From assembly GCF_005860765.1 (NCBI RefSeq), contig NZ_VCEI01000011.1:124001-188000 (forward strand): a stretch of 64,000 bases of DNA, given 5' to 3'. Of this stretch, positions 53,799 through 62,558 are shown in pieces (position 1 is the first letter of the stretch; every line of letters begins with the position of its first letter). This DNA comes from Dyadobacter sediminis. Lineage in GTDB: Bacteria > Bacteroidota > Bacteroidia > Cytophagales > Spirosomataceae. The notes under the pieces are model-generated. The model worked only from the letters and a program-made list of their open reading frames with translations. It was not told the DNA's origin and ran no database searches. The position numbers and the translations under genes were made by a program.

Positions 53799-54737
53799 AT
53801 GGAAAGCACAATCAACGGAATACATCACATCACAGCCATTGCCGGCGATGCCAAAAGAAACTTCGATTTCTATACCCGTATATTAGGATTAAGGATGGTG
53901 AAAAAAACGGTCAATTTTGACGACCCGAACACGTATCACTTTTACTATGGCGACAAAGAAGGCACGCCCGGAACAATCCTGACCTTTTTTCCATGGGGAA
54001 ACCAGATTCCTGCGGGCAGGAGAGGAACCCGGCAGGTGACAGAAATCGGGTATTCCGTTCCTGAAGGAAGTCTTGACTTCTGGCTGAAAAGATTCGATGA
54101 CAATCATGTAACATATAATAAAGTCTCAGAAAAGTTCGGTGAACAGTACCTTACTTTCCTGGATCCGGACGGACTGAAATTTGAACTGACAGTTTCGAAA
54201 ACAGCCGATAAACGTACGCCATATGAAACGAAAGAAGTAACGGCTGAAAACGCAACACGCGGATTTCACCACATTACGATCACCAGCAACAAAATAGAAG
54301 AAACGGCCAAAATCCTGACGGACATTTTCGGGTACCGTCTGGTGGAACAGCATGTAAACCGCTTCCGGTTTGTTACGGATGCCGTTGAAACTGCCGCCAT
54401 TGTAGACTTGGTGGAAGCACCGGGAGAAAGAGCCGGACACGTTGCGGGCGGTTCCGTTCACCACGTTGCATTCCGCGTTGCCAATGATGATATTCTGATG
54501 CAGTTCCGTAAAAAAGTAGTGGAAGCCGGACATCAGATTACAGATAAAATTGACAGGAATTATTTTTATTCGCTGTATTTCCGGGAACCCGGCGGTGTGT
54601 TGTTCGAAATTGCCAGCGACAATCCCGGATTTGCAACGGATGAAACGGTCGAAGAACTGGGTTCCGGCCTGATGCTTCCGCCACAGTATGAGCCACGCCG
54701 GTCACAGATAGAAAAAGTACTTCCCAGACTGGTTTAA
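53799..54737 (+). CDS. Ring-cleaving dioxygenase, glyoxalase/VOC family (MhqO-like)
   Basis: A protein of 312 aa from the ATG at 53799. Two VOC modules are present: GIHHITAIAGDAKRNFDFYTRILGLRMVKKTVNFDDPNTYHFYYGD, and GFHHITITSNKIEETAKILTDIFGYRLV with HHVAFRVAND and LFEIASDNPGF supplying the His and Glu ligands. This matches the MhqA/MhqO/MhqE group of hydroquinone-type dioxygenases. It heads a five-gene string with an MhqD-like esterase, a pairing known from quinone-stress operons in Bacillus. Ring-cleavage of quinols is therefore the likely role. Confidence 0.88.
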   Translation: MESTINGIHHITAIAGDAKRNFDFYTRILGLRMVKKTVNFDDPNTYHFYYGDKEGTPGTILTFFPWGNQIPAGRRGTRQVTEIGYSVPEGSLDFWLKRFDDNHVTYNKVSEKFGEQYLTFLDPDGLKFELTVSKTADKRTPYETKEVTAENATRGFHHITITSNKIEETAKILTDIFGYRLVEQHVNRFRFVTDAVETAAIVDLVEAPGERAGHVAGGSVHHVAFRVANDDILMQFRKKVVEAGHQITDKIDRNYFYSLYFREPGGVLFEIASDNPGFATDETVEELGSGLMLPPQYEPRRSQIEKVLPRLV

Positions 54738-54759
54738 GGGAATCAAAATTAACGGAATC

Positions 54760-54793
54760 CGGAAGTCGGAAATGTACAGTTTCTGACTTCCGG
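54760..54793 (+). terminator. Intercistronic hairpin in the VOC-esterase operon
   Basis: CCGGAAGTC (54760-54768) pairs with GACTTCCGG (54785-54793), extended by GAAA/TTTC after a single G-T mismatch. It has no long T run after it, so it may act as a partial terminator or a processing site between the two genes. Confidence 0.45.
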
Positions 54794-54821
54794 TTCATTG
54801 AACATATTAAATCAAGACTTT

Positions 54822-55448
54822 ATGTACACGCATCATAAAAATACAGTAACCGCAGGAAAACCCGTGAGTGAAGCAAAAAAAGCCATTGTCATGCTGCATG
54901 GCCGGGGCGCTTCTGCGGAGGATATTATTTCTCTGAAAAGACATCTGGATCTGGAAAACATGGCCATTTTTGCGCCGAATGCTTCCAGTCACAGCTGGTA
55001 TCCGTATAGTTTCATGGCGCCGGTTTCACAAAATCAGCCCGCGCTGGATTCGGCACTTGCCGTCATCGGTGAAGTTGTGGCAGAAATTGAAGCTTCGGGC
55101 ATTGAATCCGAAAATATTTACTTTGCCGGTTTTTCACAAGGCGCATGTCTTACACTGGAATATACCGCAAGAAACGCCAGACGTTATGGCGGCATTATTG
55201 CACTTACCGGCGGCTTGGTGGGACAGCAGCTTGCAGAAGAAAATTACACAGGCGATTTCGCAGGAACACCGGTTTTTATTTCAACGGGTGATCCCGATCC
55301 GCACGTTCCGGTTTCAAGAGTCAAGGAAAGTATTGCAACGCTGGAAAGGCTGAATGCATTTGTAACTTACGCCATTTATCCCGGCCGTCCGCATACCATT
55401 TCGGCAGAAGAAATAGAATTCGTCAACAAGCAGATTTTAAAGGTATGA
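54822..55448 (+). CDS. Phospholipase/carboxylesterase family hydrolase (MhqD-like)
   Basis: A protein of 208 aa from the ATG at 54822 (an in-frame TTG lies eight codons upstream). Motifs: IVMLHGRGASAEDI at the oxyanion, AGFSQGACLTLEY with the nucleophile Ser, GDPDPHVPVSRV with the Asp, and GRPHTIS with the His. This is the plan of the cytoplasmic carboxylesterases of the MhqD type. Its stop overlaps the pirin start as ATGA. Confidence 0.9.
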   Translation: MYTHHKNTVTAGKPVSEAKKAIVMLHGRGASAEDIISLKRHLDLENMAIFAPNASSHSWYPYSFMAPVSQNQPALDSALAVIGEVVAEIEASGIESENIYFAGFSQGACLTLEYTARNARRYGGIIALTGGLVGQQLAEENYTGDFAGTPVFISTGDPDPHVPVSRVKESIATLERLNAFVTYAIYPGRPHTISAEEIEFVNKQILKV

Positions 55449-56161
55449 AAAACAGTATTCTGCATCGATCCGCCTCGCGCTTTTCGGCGGATCACGGCTG
55501 GCTTAAAAGTGCCCAGACTTTCAGTTTTCACGGGAATTATGATCCGGACAGAATCCAGTTCGGTGCATTGCGCGTGCTGAACGACGATACGGTTAACGGC
55601 GGAAAAGGTTTTGGCCGTCATCCGCATGACAACATGGAAATCATTTCCATTCCGCTGGAAGGAACGCTTGAACATCAGGACAGTATGGGAAATGTTGCCG
55701 TGATCCGGCCGGGAGAAATCCAGGCCATGAGTGCGGGAACGGGGATTTACCATACGGAATTCAACAAAAATGAAAATGAACCTGTAACTTTTCTGCAGAT
55801 ATGGCTTTATCCGGACAAACTGAATGTAGTCCCGAGATACGATCAGCAAAGTTACAGCCATGGCGACAGGCATAACCGATTTCTTCAGATCCTTTCGCCG
55901 GAGCCGGACGATGAAGGCGTCTGGATCAATCAGAATGCATGGTTTCACCTGGGGGATTTTGATGAAGGAACCGCTGCAGAATACGATCTCAAAGTGGCCG
56001 GAAACGGTTTGTATATATTTGTGATCAGCGGCGAGGCGGAAGTAAATGGCCAGATGCTGAACACACGCGATGGTTACGGAATATGGCCGGAATCGCGGGT
56101 TTCCTTCCGTGCAGTTACAGACACTAGCCTGCTGATCATGGAAGTGCCCGAAAAATGGTGA
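55445..56161 (+). CDS. Pirin family protein (YhaK-like)
   Basis: A protein of 238 aa, a bicupin. The N-terminal cupin carries the metal-site pattern FGRHPHDNMEIISIPLEGTLEHQDSMGN, followed by EIQAMSAGTGIYHTEFN. Pirins of this sort can oxidise quercetin-like flavonols or sense redox state. Position after VOC and esterase genes fits a role in phenol or quinone stress. It is translationally coupled to the esterase gene. Confidence 0.9.
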   Translation: MKNSILHRSASRFSADHGWLKSAQTFSFHGNYDPDRIQFGALRVLNDDTVNGGKGFGRHPHDNMEIISIPLEGTLEHQDSMGNVAVIRPGEIQAMSAGTGIYHTEFNKNENEPVTFLQIWLYPDKLNVVPRYDQQSYSHGDRHNRFLQILSPEPDDEGVWINQNAWFHLGDFDEGTAAEYDLKVAGNGLYIFVISGEAEVNGQMLNTRDGYGIWPESRVSFRAVTDTSLLIMEVPEKW

Positions 56162-56213
56162 TGTCTTTCGGGAAAAAGCTTTTACAATATTTATCAAACC
56201 GAAACTTTCAATC

Positions 56214-56516
56214 ATGAAAGAAATCAATATTCTGGTCCTGGCAAATCATGCGGAGATTCTTGAAACGATACTCCGGCTGATCGGTAACAATGCTAGCTGG
56301 AAGGGCATTGGGGCAGGTTCCGCTGAACAGGCTTTTTCAGCCATGGAAAAAAACAAGTTTGATTTAGTACTTTTGGGCGTAGGCGTGGATGAGGAAACCG
56401 GAAGGCAGATCATGGAATATTGCCGCAAGGCTGACCCGAAAATGAGATGCATCCGGCATTATGGCGGCGGAAGCGGATTGCTGTATTCCGAAATCCAACA
56501 CGCATTACAAACTTGA
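56214..56516 (+). CDS. Degenerate receiver-domain protein without phosphoacceptor Asp
   Basis: A protein of 100 aa. Its pattern (INILVLANHAEILETILRLIG, then FDLVLLGVGVDEETGRQIMEYCRKADP) is that of a receiver domain, but the acidic pocket is Asn-His and the phosphoacceptor position is Gly (LLGVG). The Lys position is lost and the end is HYGGGSGLLYSEIQHAL. It cannot be phosphorylated in the usual way. It is 21 bases before a Crp-type regulator gene and may modulate that regulator. Confidence 0.75.
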   Translation: MKEINILVLANHAEILETILRLIGNNASWKGIGAGSAEQAFSAMEKNKFDLVLLGVGVDEETGRQIMEYCRKADPKMRCIRHYGGGSGLLYSEIQHALQT

Positions 56517-56537
56517 TAATTGTTTAAAACGGAGCTT

Positions 56538-57116
56538 ATGTTTGAAAAAATCAATGAGTATGCATTAAGATGTATGCGGTTTGAGTCTCAGGATCTTTCT
56601 TATTTCAATTCATTGCTTCAGTTTAAAACAATTCCTAAAAAAAGCTTTTTACTTCAGGAAGGTGAAGTCTGCCAGTTTGAAGCCTATATTCTGAAAGGTT
56701 GCATCCGTACATATCATATTGATTCGTCCGGTGCGGAAGTAACATTGCAGTTTGCCGTTGAAGACTGGTGGGTGAGCGACATTACCAGTTTTCAGAACCA
56801 GACGCCCAGTCTGATGTATATAGAAACCCTGGAAGATTGTGAATTGCTCATGCTGACGCCGGAAAACAAGGAAAACCTGCTGGCGCGTGTTCCGGGTTTT
56901 GAGCGCATGTTCCGGCTTATGGTACAGCGGAACCTGGCCCAGTTGCAGGAACGGCTTTTCCGGACCATATCCACTTCCGCCGTTGAAAAGTACCTCGATT
57001 TCCTGAACCGTTATCCGGCCATTCCCCAACGTGTTGCCCAGCACTACATTGCTTCTTATCTCGGATTTTCACCCGAATTTCTCAGTAAAGTAAGAAAAAA
57101 GCTCAGCGCCAGATAA
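56538..57116 (+). CDS. Crp/Fnr family transcriptional regulator
   Basis: A protein of 192 aa from the ATG at 56538. The N-terminal cyclic-nucleotide-binding-like domain (KSFLLQEGEVCQFEAYILKGCIRTYHIDSSGAEVTLQFAVEDWWVSD) is followed by a dimer helix and a C-terminal HTH (VAQHYIASYLGFSPEFLSKVRKKL). This is the common Bacteroidota Crp subgroup, usually without cAMP. It is the last gene in the VOC-esterase-pirin operon and is a candidate regulator of it. A hairpin terminator follows. Confidence 0.92.
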   Translation: MFEKINEYALRCMRFESQDLSYFNSLLQFKTIPKKSFLLQEGEVCQFEAYILKGCIRTYHIDSSGAEVTLQFAVEDWWVSDITSFQNQTPSLMYIETLEDCELLMLTPENKENLLARVPGFERMFRLMVQRNLAQLQERLFRTISTSAVEKYLDFLNRYPAIPQRVAQHYIASYLGFSPEFLSKVRKKLSAR

Positions 57117-57173
57117 TTCTCAGGAGTAGTTTCCGGCATCTTTTCATAAACACGAGCAAAAAGCTCTACAAAT

Positions 57174-57205
57174 AAAGCCGCTTTCAGTTCCGGAAGTGGC
57201 TTTTT
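57174..57205 (+). terminator. Terminator after the Crp-type gene
   Basis: AAAGCCGCTTTC (57174-57185) pairs with GAAGTGGCTTT (57193-57203), one G-U pair, followed by TTT. Confidence 0.7.
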
Positions 57206-57258
57206 CCATCATGGAACAGTTGTTTGACGGTCTCCAGCATAACTAAACAAGTATTGTC

Positions 57259-57723
57259 ATGTTAGATAAAACAGAAGTAATCGAAGTATTAAACGATTTG
57301 ATCCTGATAAATAACGACCGTATTGAAGGTTATAAAAAAGCATATGATGAAACAGACGAATCGGATTATGATCTGAAAACATTGTATGGCAATCTGGCTG
57401 AACACAGCAGACAAAATGTTTCTGAATTAAACAGTGAAGTAAGTGCACTGGGCGGTGAGCCGGCAAGCGGTACAATGCTTTCAGGTAAAATATATCGTGC
57501 ATGGATGGATGTCAAGGCAGCTTTCAGCAGTGACGACAGAAAAACATCGCTTGAAAATTCGGAATTCGGAGAAGACGTTGCTCAGAAAGCATATGAGACC
57601 GCACTCCGGTCAGAGGTATTGACACCTGAACTGAGAGCGCTTATTACAAAACAAAAAGCAACTTTGAAAAGCGGTCACGATACGATAAAACGACTTCGTG
57701 ATTCTGAAAAAGTAGCACATTAA
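57259..57723 (+). CDS. PA2169-family four-helix-bundle protein (DUF2383)
   Basis: A protein of 154 aa. It is all helical, with the family's start EVIEVLNDLILINNDRIEGYKKAYD, then YGNLAEHSRQNVSELNSEVSALGGEPA and a second pair of helices (ENSEFGEDVAQKAYETALRS). DUF2383 proteins are ferritin-like bundles and often respond to stress. No metal site is certain. It is a single gene with its own terminator. Confidence 0.9.
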   Translation: MLDKTEVIEVLNDLILINNDRIEGYKKAYDETDESDYDLKTLYGNLAEHSRQNVSELNSEVSALGGEPASGTMLSGKIYRAWMDVKAAFSSDDRKTSLENSEFGEDVAQKAYETALRSEVLTPELRALITKQKATLKSGHDTIKRLRDSEKVAH

Positions 57724-57746
57724 TATTTCATCGATAAGCTAGGACG

Positions 57747-57775
57747 GGGTTGGCAGTTGCCAGCCCTTTTTTGTT
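57747..57775 (+). terminator. Terminator of the DUF2383 gene
   Basis: GGGTTGGC (57747-57754) pairs with GCCAGCCC (57759-57766), one G-U pair, AGTT loop, followed by TTTTTTG. Confidence 0.85.
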
Positions 57776-57882
57776 TTACTGGTTCTCCGATACAAGCAGG
57801 TATGCGGATGTATGCAGAAGTGGCACAACATTTTAATGGTTAGCCAAAGATTTAATAACAGTTTAATACTCAAACAATACTC

Positions 57883-59118
57883 ATGAAATTTAACTACAGA
57901 CATCTAAAAACCATCCTGAAAAGTGCCGTTCTGTTATCTGCGTTCAGCTTTGCCATCGTAAGCTGTGACGATGACGATGACTTTTGGGACGCTTTCATTC
58001 CCGAGACAGATAAAGAGCCAACAACTACGCAAGTAGAAGGGTATGTATTCCGGCCTGCCCTGGTTCCAGCGGACGTAGCTAATGTTAATCAGCTTAAAGT
58101 CACATCCGGCTTTAAAGTTGCCAAATTTGCAGAAGGACTTGGTAAACCAAGGATTCTGGCTGTAAGCAGCACCGGACTTGTGTACGCCTCAGACCGGGAT
58201 GCCGGAATTGTAATGCTGCTGACAGACACCAACAAAGACGGCGTTGCGGATGACAAAAAAACAGTAGCAAACATCAAACAGGCTCACGGACTGACTATTT
58301 ACAAAAACAAAATGTACATAGCAGCAGTAAATGAAGTGTATGTTGCCGATATGAATGCCAACGGAACGCTCAGTCAGCCCAAGTTACTGATCGACGACCT
58401 TCCTGATGGCGGACAGCATCCGAACCGCACCATTGCATTCGGGCCGGACGGCAAAATGTACCTGACTGTTGGCAGCACGTGTAATGCTTGCCCGGAGCCA
58501 AATGGCGAAAATGCAACTATTCTGATTGCCAATGAAGATGGTTCCGGCCGCAAGGTTTTTGCAAAAGGATTACGGAACACCATTGGTTTCGGATGGCATC
58601 CGGAAACAGGCGAAATGTGGGGAATGGATCATGGCATTGACTGGCTCGGCGATGATGAGCAAAAAGAAGAGGTGAATCAACTTAAAATGGGTGCAGATTA
58701 TGGCTGGCCGTACATCTATGGAGAAGGAAAATACAATCCTGCCGACAGACCACAAGGCGATACTACTTATCAGCAGTATCTTCAGAAAACAACGCTTCCT
58801 TCGCTGACCTATCAGGCACATTCAGCACCTATGCAAATGGCATTTTATAATGGAGCCATGTTTCCTGCGGAGTACAAAAACGACGCGTTCGTAGCCATGA
58901 GAGGTTCCTGGAACCGAAGTAATCCGGTAGGTTATAAAATTGTACGTATGCACTTTGAAAATGGTAAACCGGTTCGTTTCGAAGATTTCGTTACGGGATT
59001 TCTGGTTAACAACAACAAAGCACATTTTGCCCGTCTGGTCGGCGTGGCTACGCATACGGATGGTTCCCTGTTATTTTCGGATGATACCAACGGCGTCATA
59101 TACCGGGTCAGCAAATAG
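57883..59118 (+). CDS. Sorbosone dehydrogenase-like beta-propeller lipoprotein
   Basis: A protein of 411 aa. The lipoprotein signal ends AIVSC (Cys28), then a run of Asp residues. The rest is a six-bladed propeller of the glucose/sorbosone dehydrogenase group: FKVAKFAEGLGKPRILAVSSTGLVYASDRDAG, QHPNRTIAFGPDGKMYLTVGSTCNAC, GLRNTIGFGWHPETGEMWGMDHGID and YGWPYIYGEG. Related enzymes use PQQ to oxidise sugars, but PQQ use here is not shown. It is likely anchored in the outer membrane. A long terminator follows. Confidence 0.9.
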   Translation: MKFNYRHLKTILKSAVLLSAFSFAIVSCDDDDDFWDAFIPETDKEPTTTQVEGYVFRPALVPADVANVNQLKVTSGFKVAKFAEGLGKPRILAVSSTGLVYASDRDAGIVMLLTDTNKDGVADDKKTVANIKQAHGLTIYKNKMYIAAVNEVYVADMNANGTLSQPKLLIDDLPDGGQHPNRTIAFGPDGKMYLTVGSTCNACPEPNGENATILIANEDGSGRKVFAKGLRNTIGFGWHPETGEMWGMDHGIDWLGDDEQKEEVNQLKMGADYGWPYIYGEGKYNPADRPQGDTTYQQYLQKTTLPSLTYQAHSAPMQMAFYNGAMFPAEYKNDAFVAMRGSWNRSNPVGYKIVRMHFENGKPVRFEDFVTGFLVNNNKAHFARLVGVATHTDGSLLFSDDTNGVIYRVSK

Positions 59119-59148
59119 TCTTTATAAGATATATAGGTAACGGTTAAC

Positions 59149-59190
59149 AAAGAGAAACCGGCGTTGAATGTTCAACGCCGGTTTCTCTTT
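59149..59190 (+). terminator. Perfect 20-bp stem terminator
   Basis: AAAGAGAAACCGGCGTTGAA (59149-59168) pairs perfectly with the sequence at 59171-59190, with a two-base tip. It ends in CTCTTTG on the plus strand and CTCTTTG on the minus strand, so it can serve the convergent lipoprotein gene too. Confidence 0.82.
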
Positions 59191-59278
59191 GTTATAATCT
59201 GTAACTTGTAGAACATTAAAATTGAAAGTAAGGCTGGTTACCGAATATTAACCGCAGCTGCTTCAACTTCTTTTTGAT

Positions 59279-59581
59279 TTACTTCTTATCTCCAAGTCTT
59301 TTTACATTGCCCGTGGAAGCACTGTCGTCATGCTTGCTTCTGGTGGAATCCGGATTCAGGTTTGCCTGATTGGACGGATAACCCAGACTGTCATCCTGGT
59401 TGCCTTCACCAACGCCCATTGCTTTCGTGCTTTCTGCGCCGCTGCTGTCATTAGGCGTGGATTCTGTTTTGCTTCCCGAACCTTCACTTCCTTCATTTCC
59501 GCTGTTATCGGTAGAGCAGGAAGAGAACAGGAGCATGCTTGTAAAACCTAATATGGCAAATGTTGTTTTTAGCTGTTTCAT
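59279..59581 (-). CDS. Small Ser/Gly/Asp-rich lipoprotein
   Basis: A protein of 100 aa. The signal peptide ends LLFSSC (Cys22). The mature part is very hydrophilic and disordered-looking (Ser, Gly, Glu, Asn), ending GNVKRLGDKK. No domain is recognised. It is likely an outer-membrane lipoprotein of unknown role. Confidence 0.8.
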   Translation of the reverse strand: MKQLKTTFAILGFTSMLLFSSCSTDNSGNEGSEGSGSKTESTPNDSSGAESTKAMGVGEGNQDDSLGYPSNQANLNPDSTRSKHDDSASTGNVKRLGDKK

Positions 59582-59685
59582 AATTTGTGCTGTTTTCTAA
59601 TTCAATTCGTGATAAATGCTTATCAATGTCATATGCAGGAAAAAATAATACCAGTAGGGCTATTTTTGAGGCTGGCCTGTTCATA

Positions 59686-59934
59686 TCAGGTTTTTCCCCG
59701 GTTATCCCAATGGTCTTTGATGATTTTTCCTTCCTTGTCTTTGATCAGAACTCTTCCGAAACGCTGCCCGATGATTTTTCCCTCCGGGTTTTCATTGCCG
59801 ATAAAAAGCAGGACCGGATTACCTCCATCGTCTGTTTTGAATGCAATATCATAACGGCCGAATTTCTTACTCACCATCCGGTCCGGTTCGTACTTTTTAC
59901 TGAGTTCTTTCAACAATTTATCACCTATCTTCAT
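59686..59934 (-). CDS. Small basic hypothetical protein
   Basis: A protein of 82 aa from the ATG at 59934 (a TTG two codons upstream is the longer choice). It is basic with a beta-rich core (KKFGRYDIAFKTDDGGNPVLLFIGNENPEGKIIGQRF). No signal peptide. It lies 24 bases after pncC and may be co-transcribed. I do not recognise a named family. Confidence 0.72.
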   Translation of the reverse strand: MKIGDKLLKELSKKYEPDRMVSKKFGRYDIAFKTDDGGNPVLLFIGNENPEGKIIGQRFGRVLIKDKEGKIIKDHWDNRGKT

Positions 59935-59958
59935 CTCCAAAACGTTACTGTAAGATTT

Positions 59959-60471
59959 TCACTTTTCGACTTTCTGCTCCGGCACCTGCTGGTCGTAGGC
60001 TATTTCCTGCATGATCAGTTCCGCTACTCGGTCAATGGCCTGCAGAACGATTTCTTCGGGTTCTCCCTTGAATACTTCACGTACAGCAATGGATCTGTCT
60101 TGGATGAAAGCATGGAGAAATATGGTTCCGACCGGTTTTTCCGGTGTTTCGCTGCCGCCCGGCGTAGTCAGTCCGGTTACTCCAACATGGATTTCAGCAG
60201 GAATAAGCGGTTGGAGCCGTTCAGCGATTTCCTTGGTCACCTCTGCGCTCTCCGGCGTGAATTGGTCCAGAATTTCTTGCGGCACGTGCAGAATGCTTTT
60301 TTTCAGCTCGGCATCGTAGCACACCAGGCCACCTTTTAAAATCTTTCCGGAATCTTCGCACAATGCAAATTCAGAGGCGAGCCTTCCGGCTGTTGCACTT
60401 TCGGCAAAAGCAACTGTCAATTTTTTCTCTGCAAGAGACTTGCTGCAATCCGTTACAATCTGTGAAGGCAT
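59959..60471 (-). CDS. pncC: CinA C-terminal family nicotinamide-nucleotide amidase
   Basis: A protein of 170 aa, the C-terminal domain of CinA alone. Motifs: VAFAESATAGRLASEF with the nucleophile Ser, GGLVCYDAELKKSILHV, SAEVTKEIAE and VGVTGLTTPGGSETPEKPVGTIF. The enzyme deamidates NMN to NaMN in pyridine nucleotide salvage. The ATG is at 60471. Confidence 0.93.
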   Translation of the reverse strand: MPSQIVTDCSKSLAEKKLTVAFAESATAGRLASEFALCEDSGKILKGGLVCYDAELKKSILHVPQEILDQFTPESAEVTKEIAERLQPLIPAEIHVGVTGLTTPGGSETPEKPVGTIFLHAFIQDRSIAVREVFKGEPEEIVLQAIDRVAELIMQEIAYDQQVPEQKVEK

Positions 60472-60723
60472 ATGTAAAAGGTTTTTATTCTAAAAATATT
60501 GTCTGCCGGATGCTAAAAAACTTTGCCAGCTTAAATCTGCTGCTGAACGGTCAGACCAAACAGGAATAATCGTTGTCAAACACTTCCGGAAGCAGAAAGC
60601 GTCTTTATCGGGGAGCTTTTTCTACAAACCAGAACTTAGAGATTGTCTGTGCTTTTGTTTTACTGACAGATCCTTGGTATGATTTTAATTCATAATGGCA
60701 GGAAAACAAGAAAATTAAAGCAC

Positions 60724-62331
60724 ATGGAGAATAATGACCAAAGTTTAAATACCGGCAATCCGATTCATCCGGATCAGAACAGTAATACAAACCCGAATTA
60801 TTTCAAACCAAGCCGAGACGGGGCAAATGAAAGCATCTGGCAATCATTTAACGCTGGCTTGGGCAGCCAGAATCCGGATCTTTCTTCCGCAAAAATATAT
60901 GATGCCCTCATTATCGGCGCAGGCATCACCGGACTTACAACGGCATTGCTCCTTCAGAAGCAAGGATTAAACTGCATCGTGGTCGAAGCGCATAATGTGG
61001 GTTTTGGTACGACCGGCGGAACCACTGCGCATATCAACACTTTTGCTGATACCACTTACGACGAAACGGAAAAAGCATTCAATGCCGAATCTGCAAAGCT
61101 TTTTGCAACGGCTATCAACGAAGCTGTTGCGATCATCAATGAGCATGTGCAGGTGTATCAGATCGACTGCGACTTTGAATGGAAACCGGGCTATGTTTAT
61201 GCCGAAGACAGCAAGCAGGCCAGGGAATTGGACAGTTTGTATCAGAGTGCGCTTAAAGTAGGTGTCAAAGTAAAGGAAACACAGGAAGTTCCGACTCCGC
61301 TTTCGTATCAAAAAGCGATTGTTTTCGATAACCAGGCACAATTTCATCCGCTGAAATACATAACCGGCTTGCAAAAGGAATTTGTTGCACTCGGTGGTAC
61401 TGTGCTTGAAAATACGCGTGTTGAAGATGTGGAAACCCGGGAAGAAATTCACTATGCTATTACAAATGTGAAAGACATAGCGGCCAAAAACGTTGTATAT
61501 GCCACGCATCTTCCGATTGGCGGAATCAATCCGCAGCATTTTCTTAATGCGCCGTACAGAAGTTATGTAATGGCCGTCAGGCTGAGAGATGAAAAATACC
61601 CGGATGCGTTGATTTACGATATGCAGGAACCGTATCATTATTTCCGGACACATGTCATTGACGGGCAGAAGTACCTGATCGTAGGCGGCCATGATCACAA
61701 ATCCGGTCACAGCGATCCGGAAAAGTCATTTGAAGATCTGGAAAATTATGTCCGTACACATTATCACGTGGAATCGGTAGGTTATAAATGGTCGGCACAA
61801 TATTATGTCCCTGCGGACGGACTGCCTTATATTGGCGAGCTGCCGCTGGCTGCCAAAGGAATTTACGCGGCAACGGGCTTTAATGGCAACGGAATGATCC
61901 TGGGCACGATCTCGGCCAAAGTAATCAGTGACACGATTCTGGGAAAAGAGAGTATTTATGCGGATCTTTTTGATCCGGCGCGTGTAAAACCTCTTGCCGG
62001 GTTCAATGAAATTGTAAAAGAAAATGCTGACGTAGCTTATAAGTTTATTGCCGACCGGCTCTCCATTGACGATATCAAGTCGCTGAACGAAATTGAAAAC
62101 GGGAGCGGGGCCGTGGTGGAATACAAGGATAAAAAAGTAGCTATTTACAAAGACGATGCGGGTTCCGTACATGCTTTAAATCCGGTTTGTACGCATGCCA
62201 AATGCATTGTAGACTGGAACAATTCGGAAAAAAGCTGGGACTGTCCTTGTCATGGTGCAAGGTTCGACATAGACGGAAATGTACTGACGGGCCCGGCCAG
62301 AAAAAACCTTGAAAAAATCACTGTTGACTGA
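60724..62331 (+). CDS. FAD-dependent oxidoreductase with C-terminal Rieske domain
   Basis: A protein of 535 aa from the ATG at 60724 (an ATG at 60679 would add 15 residues). Residues about 60-420 form a DAO-type FAD oxidoreductase (LIIGAGITGLTTALLLQKQG, GTTGGTTAHINTF, YAATGFNGNGMILGT). The C-terminal 100 residues are a Rieske domain with ligands Cys489, His491, Cys507 and His510 (CTHAKC and CPCHG). The fused architecture is known in bacteria and may oxidise an amine. The substrate is unknown. A long inverted repeat follows as terminator. Confidence 0.9.
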   Translation: MENNDQSLNTGNPIHPDQNSNTNPNYFKPSRDGANESIWQSFNAGLGSQNPDLSSAKIYDALIIGAGITGLTTALLLQKQGLNCIVVEAHNVGFGTTGGTTAHINTFADTTYDETEKAFNAESAKLFATAINEAVAIINEHVQVYQIDCDFEWKPGYVYAEDSKQARELDSLYQSALKVGVKVKETQEVPTPLSYQKAIVFDNQAQFHPLKYITGLQKEFVALGGTVLENTRVEDVETREEIHYAITNVKDIAAKNVVYATHLPIGGINPQHFLNAPYRSYVMAVRLRDEKYPDALIYDMQEPYHYFRTHVIDGQKYLIVGGHDHKSGHSDPEKSFEDLENYVRTHYHVESVGYKWSAQYYVPADGLPYIGELPLAAKGIYAATGFNGNGMILGTISAKVISDTILGKESIYADLFDPARVKPLAGFNEIVKENADVAYKFIADRLSIDDIKSLNEIENGSGAVVEYKDKKVAIYKDDAGSVHALNPVCTHAKCIVDWNNSEKSWDCPCHGARFDIDGNVLTGPARKNLEKITVD

Positions 62332-62385
62332 TCATTTTCTGATTTAAATAAAATACAGATTTCACCAAATCCAACGTCGTTTATT

Positions 62386-62445
62386 AAAACATTGCTGTAT
62401 TTCAAAAGCGTTAAGGCTAATGAAATACAGCAATGTTTTTTAGTT
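62386..62445. terminator. Long inverted repeat terminator between FAD-Rieske gene and GH13 gene
   Basis: A 19-bp stem (62386-62404 with 62421-62439, arms starting AAAACATTGCTGTATTTCA), loop of 16 bases and T or A runs on both sides. It can serve both convergent genes. Confidence 0.8.
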
Positions 62446-62516
62446 CATGATCAGTAACAAATAAAATGAACAATACGCCAATAAGGATACTAGACTTTCA
62501 AATTCTTTCAAAACCA

Positions 62517-62558
62517 ACAGCTAAAGGCTAACAGCTAATAGCCAACAGCTAACAGCAA
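62517..62558 (-). repeat. Three tandem units of 14 bases next to the GH13 stop
   Basis: Three successive 14-base units begin ACAGCTAA (62517, 62531, 62545) and diverge at their ends. It abuts the GH13 stop codon (62559-62561). The word-repeat style resembles the loop at 37893-37941. Confidence 0.6.

Noticed and set aside
55376..56227. 283-codon minus-strand frame over the pirin gene
   Set aside because: Shadow of a well-supported gene with conserved pirin motifs.
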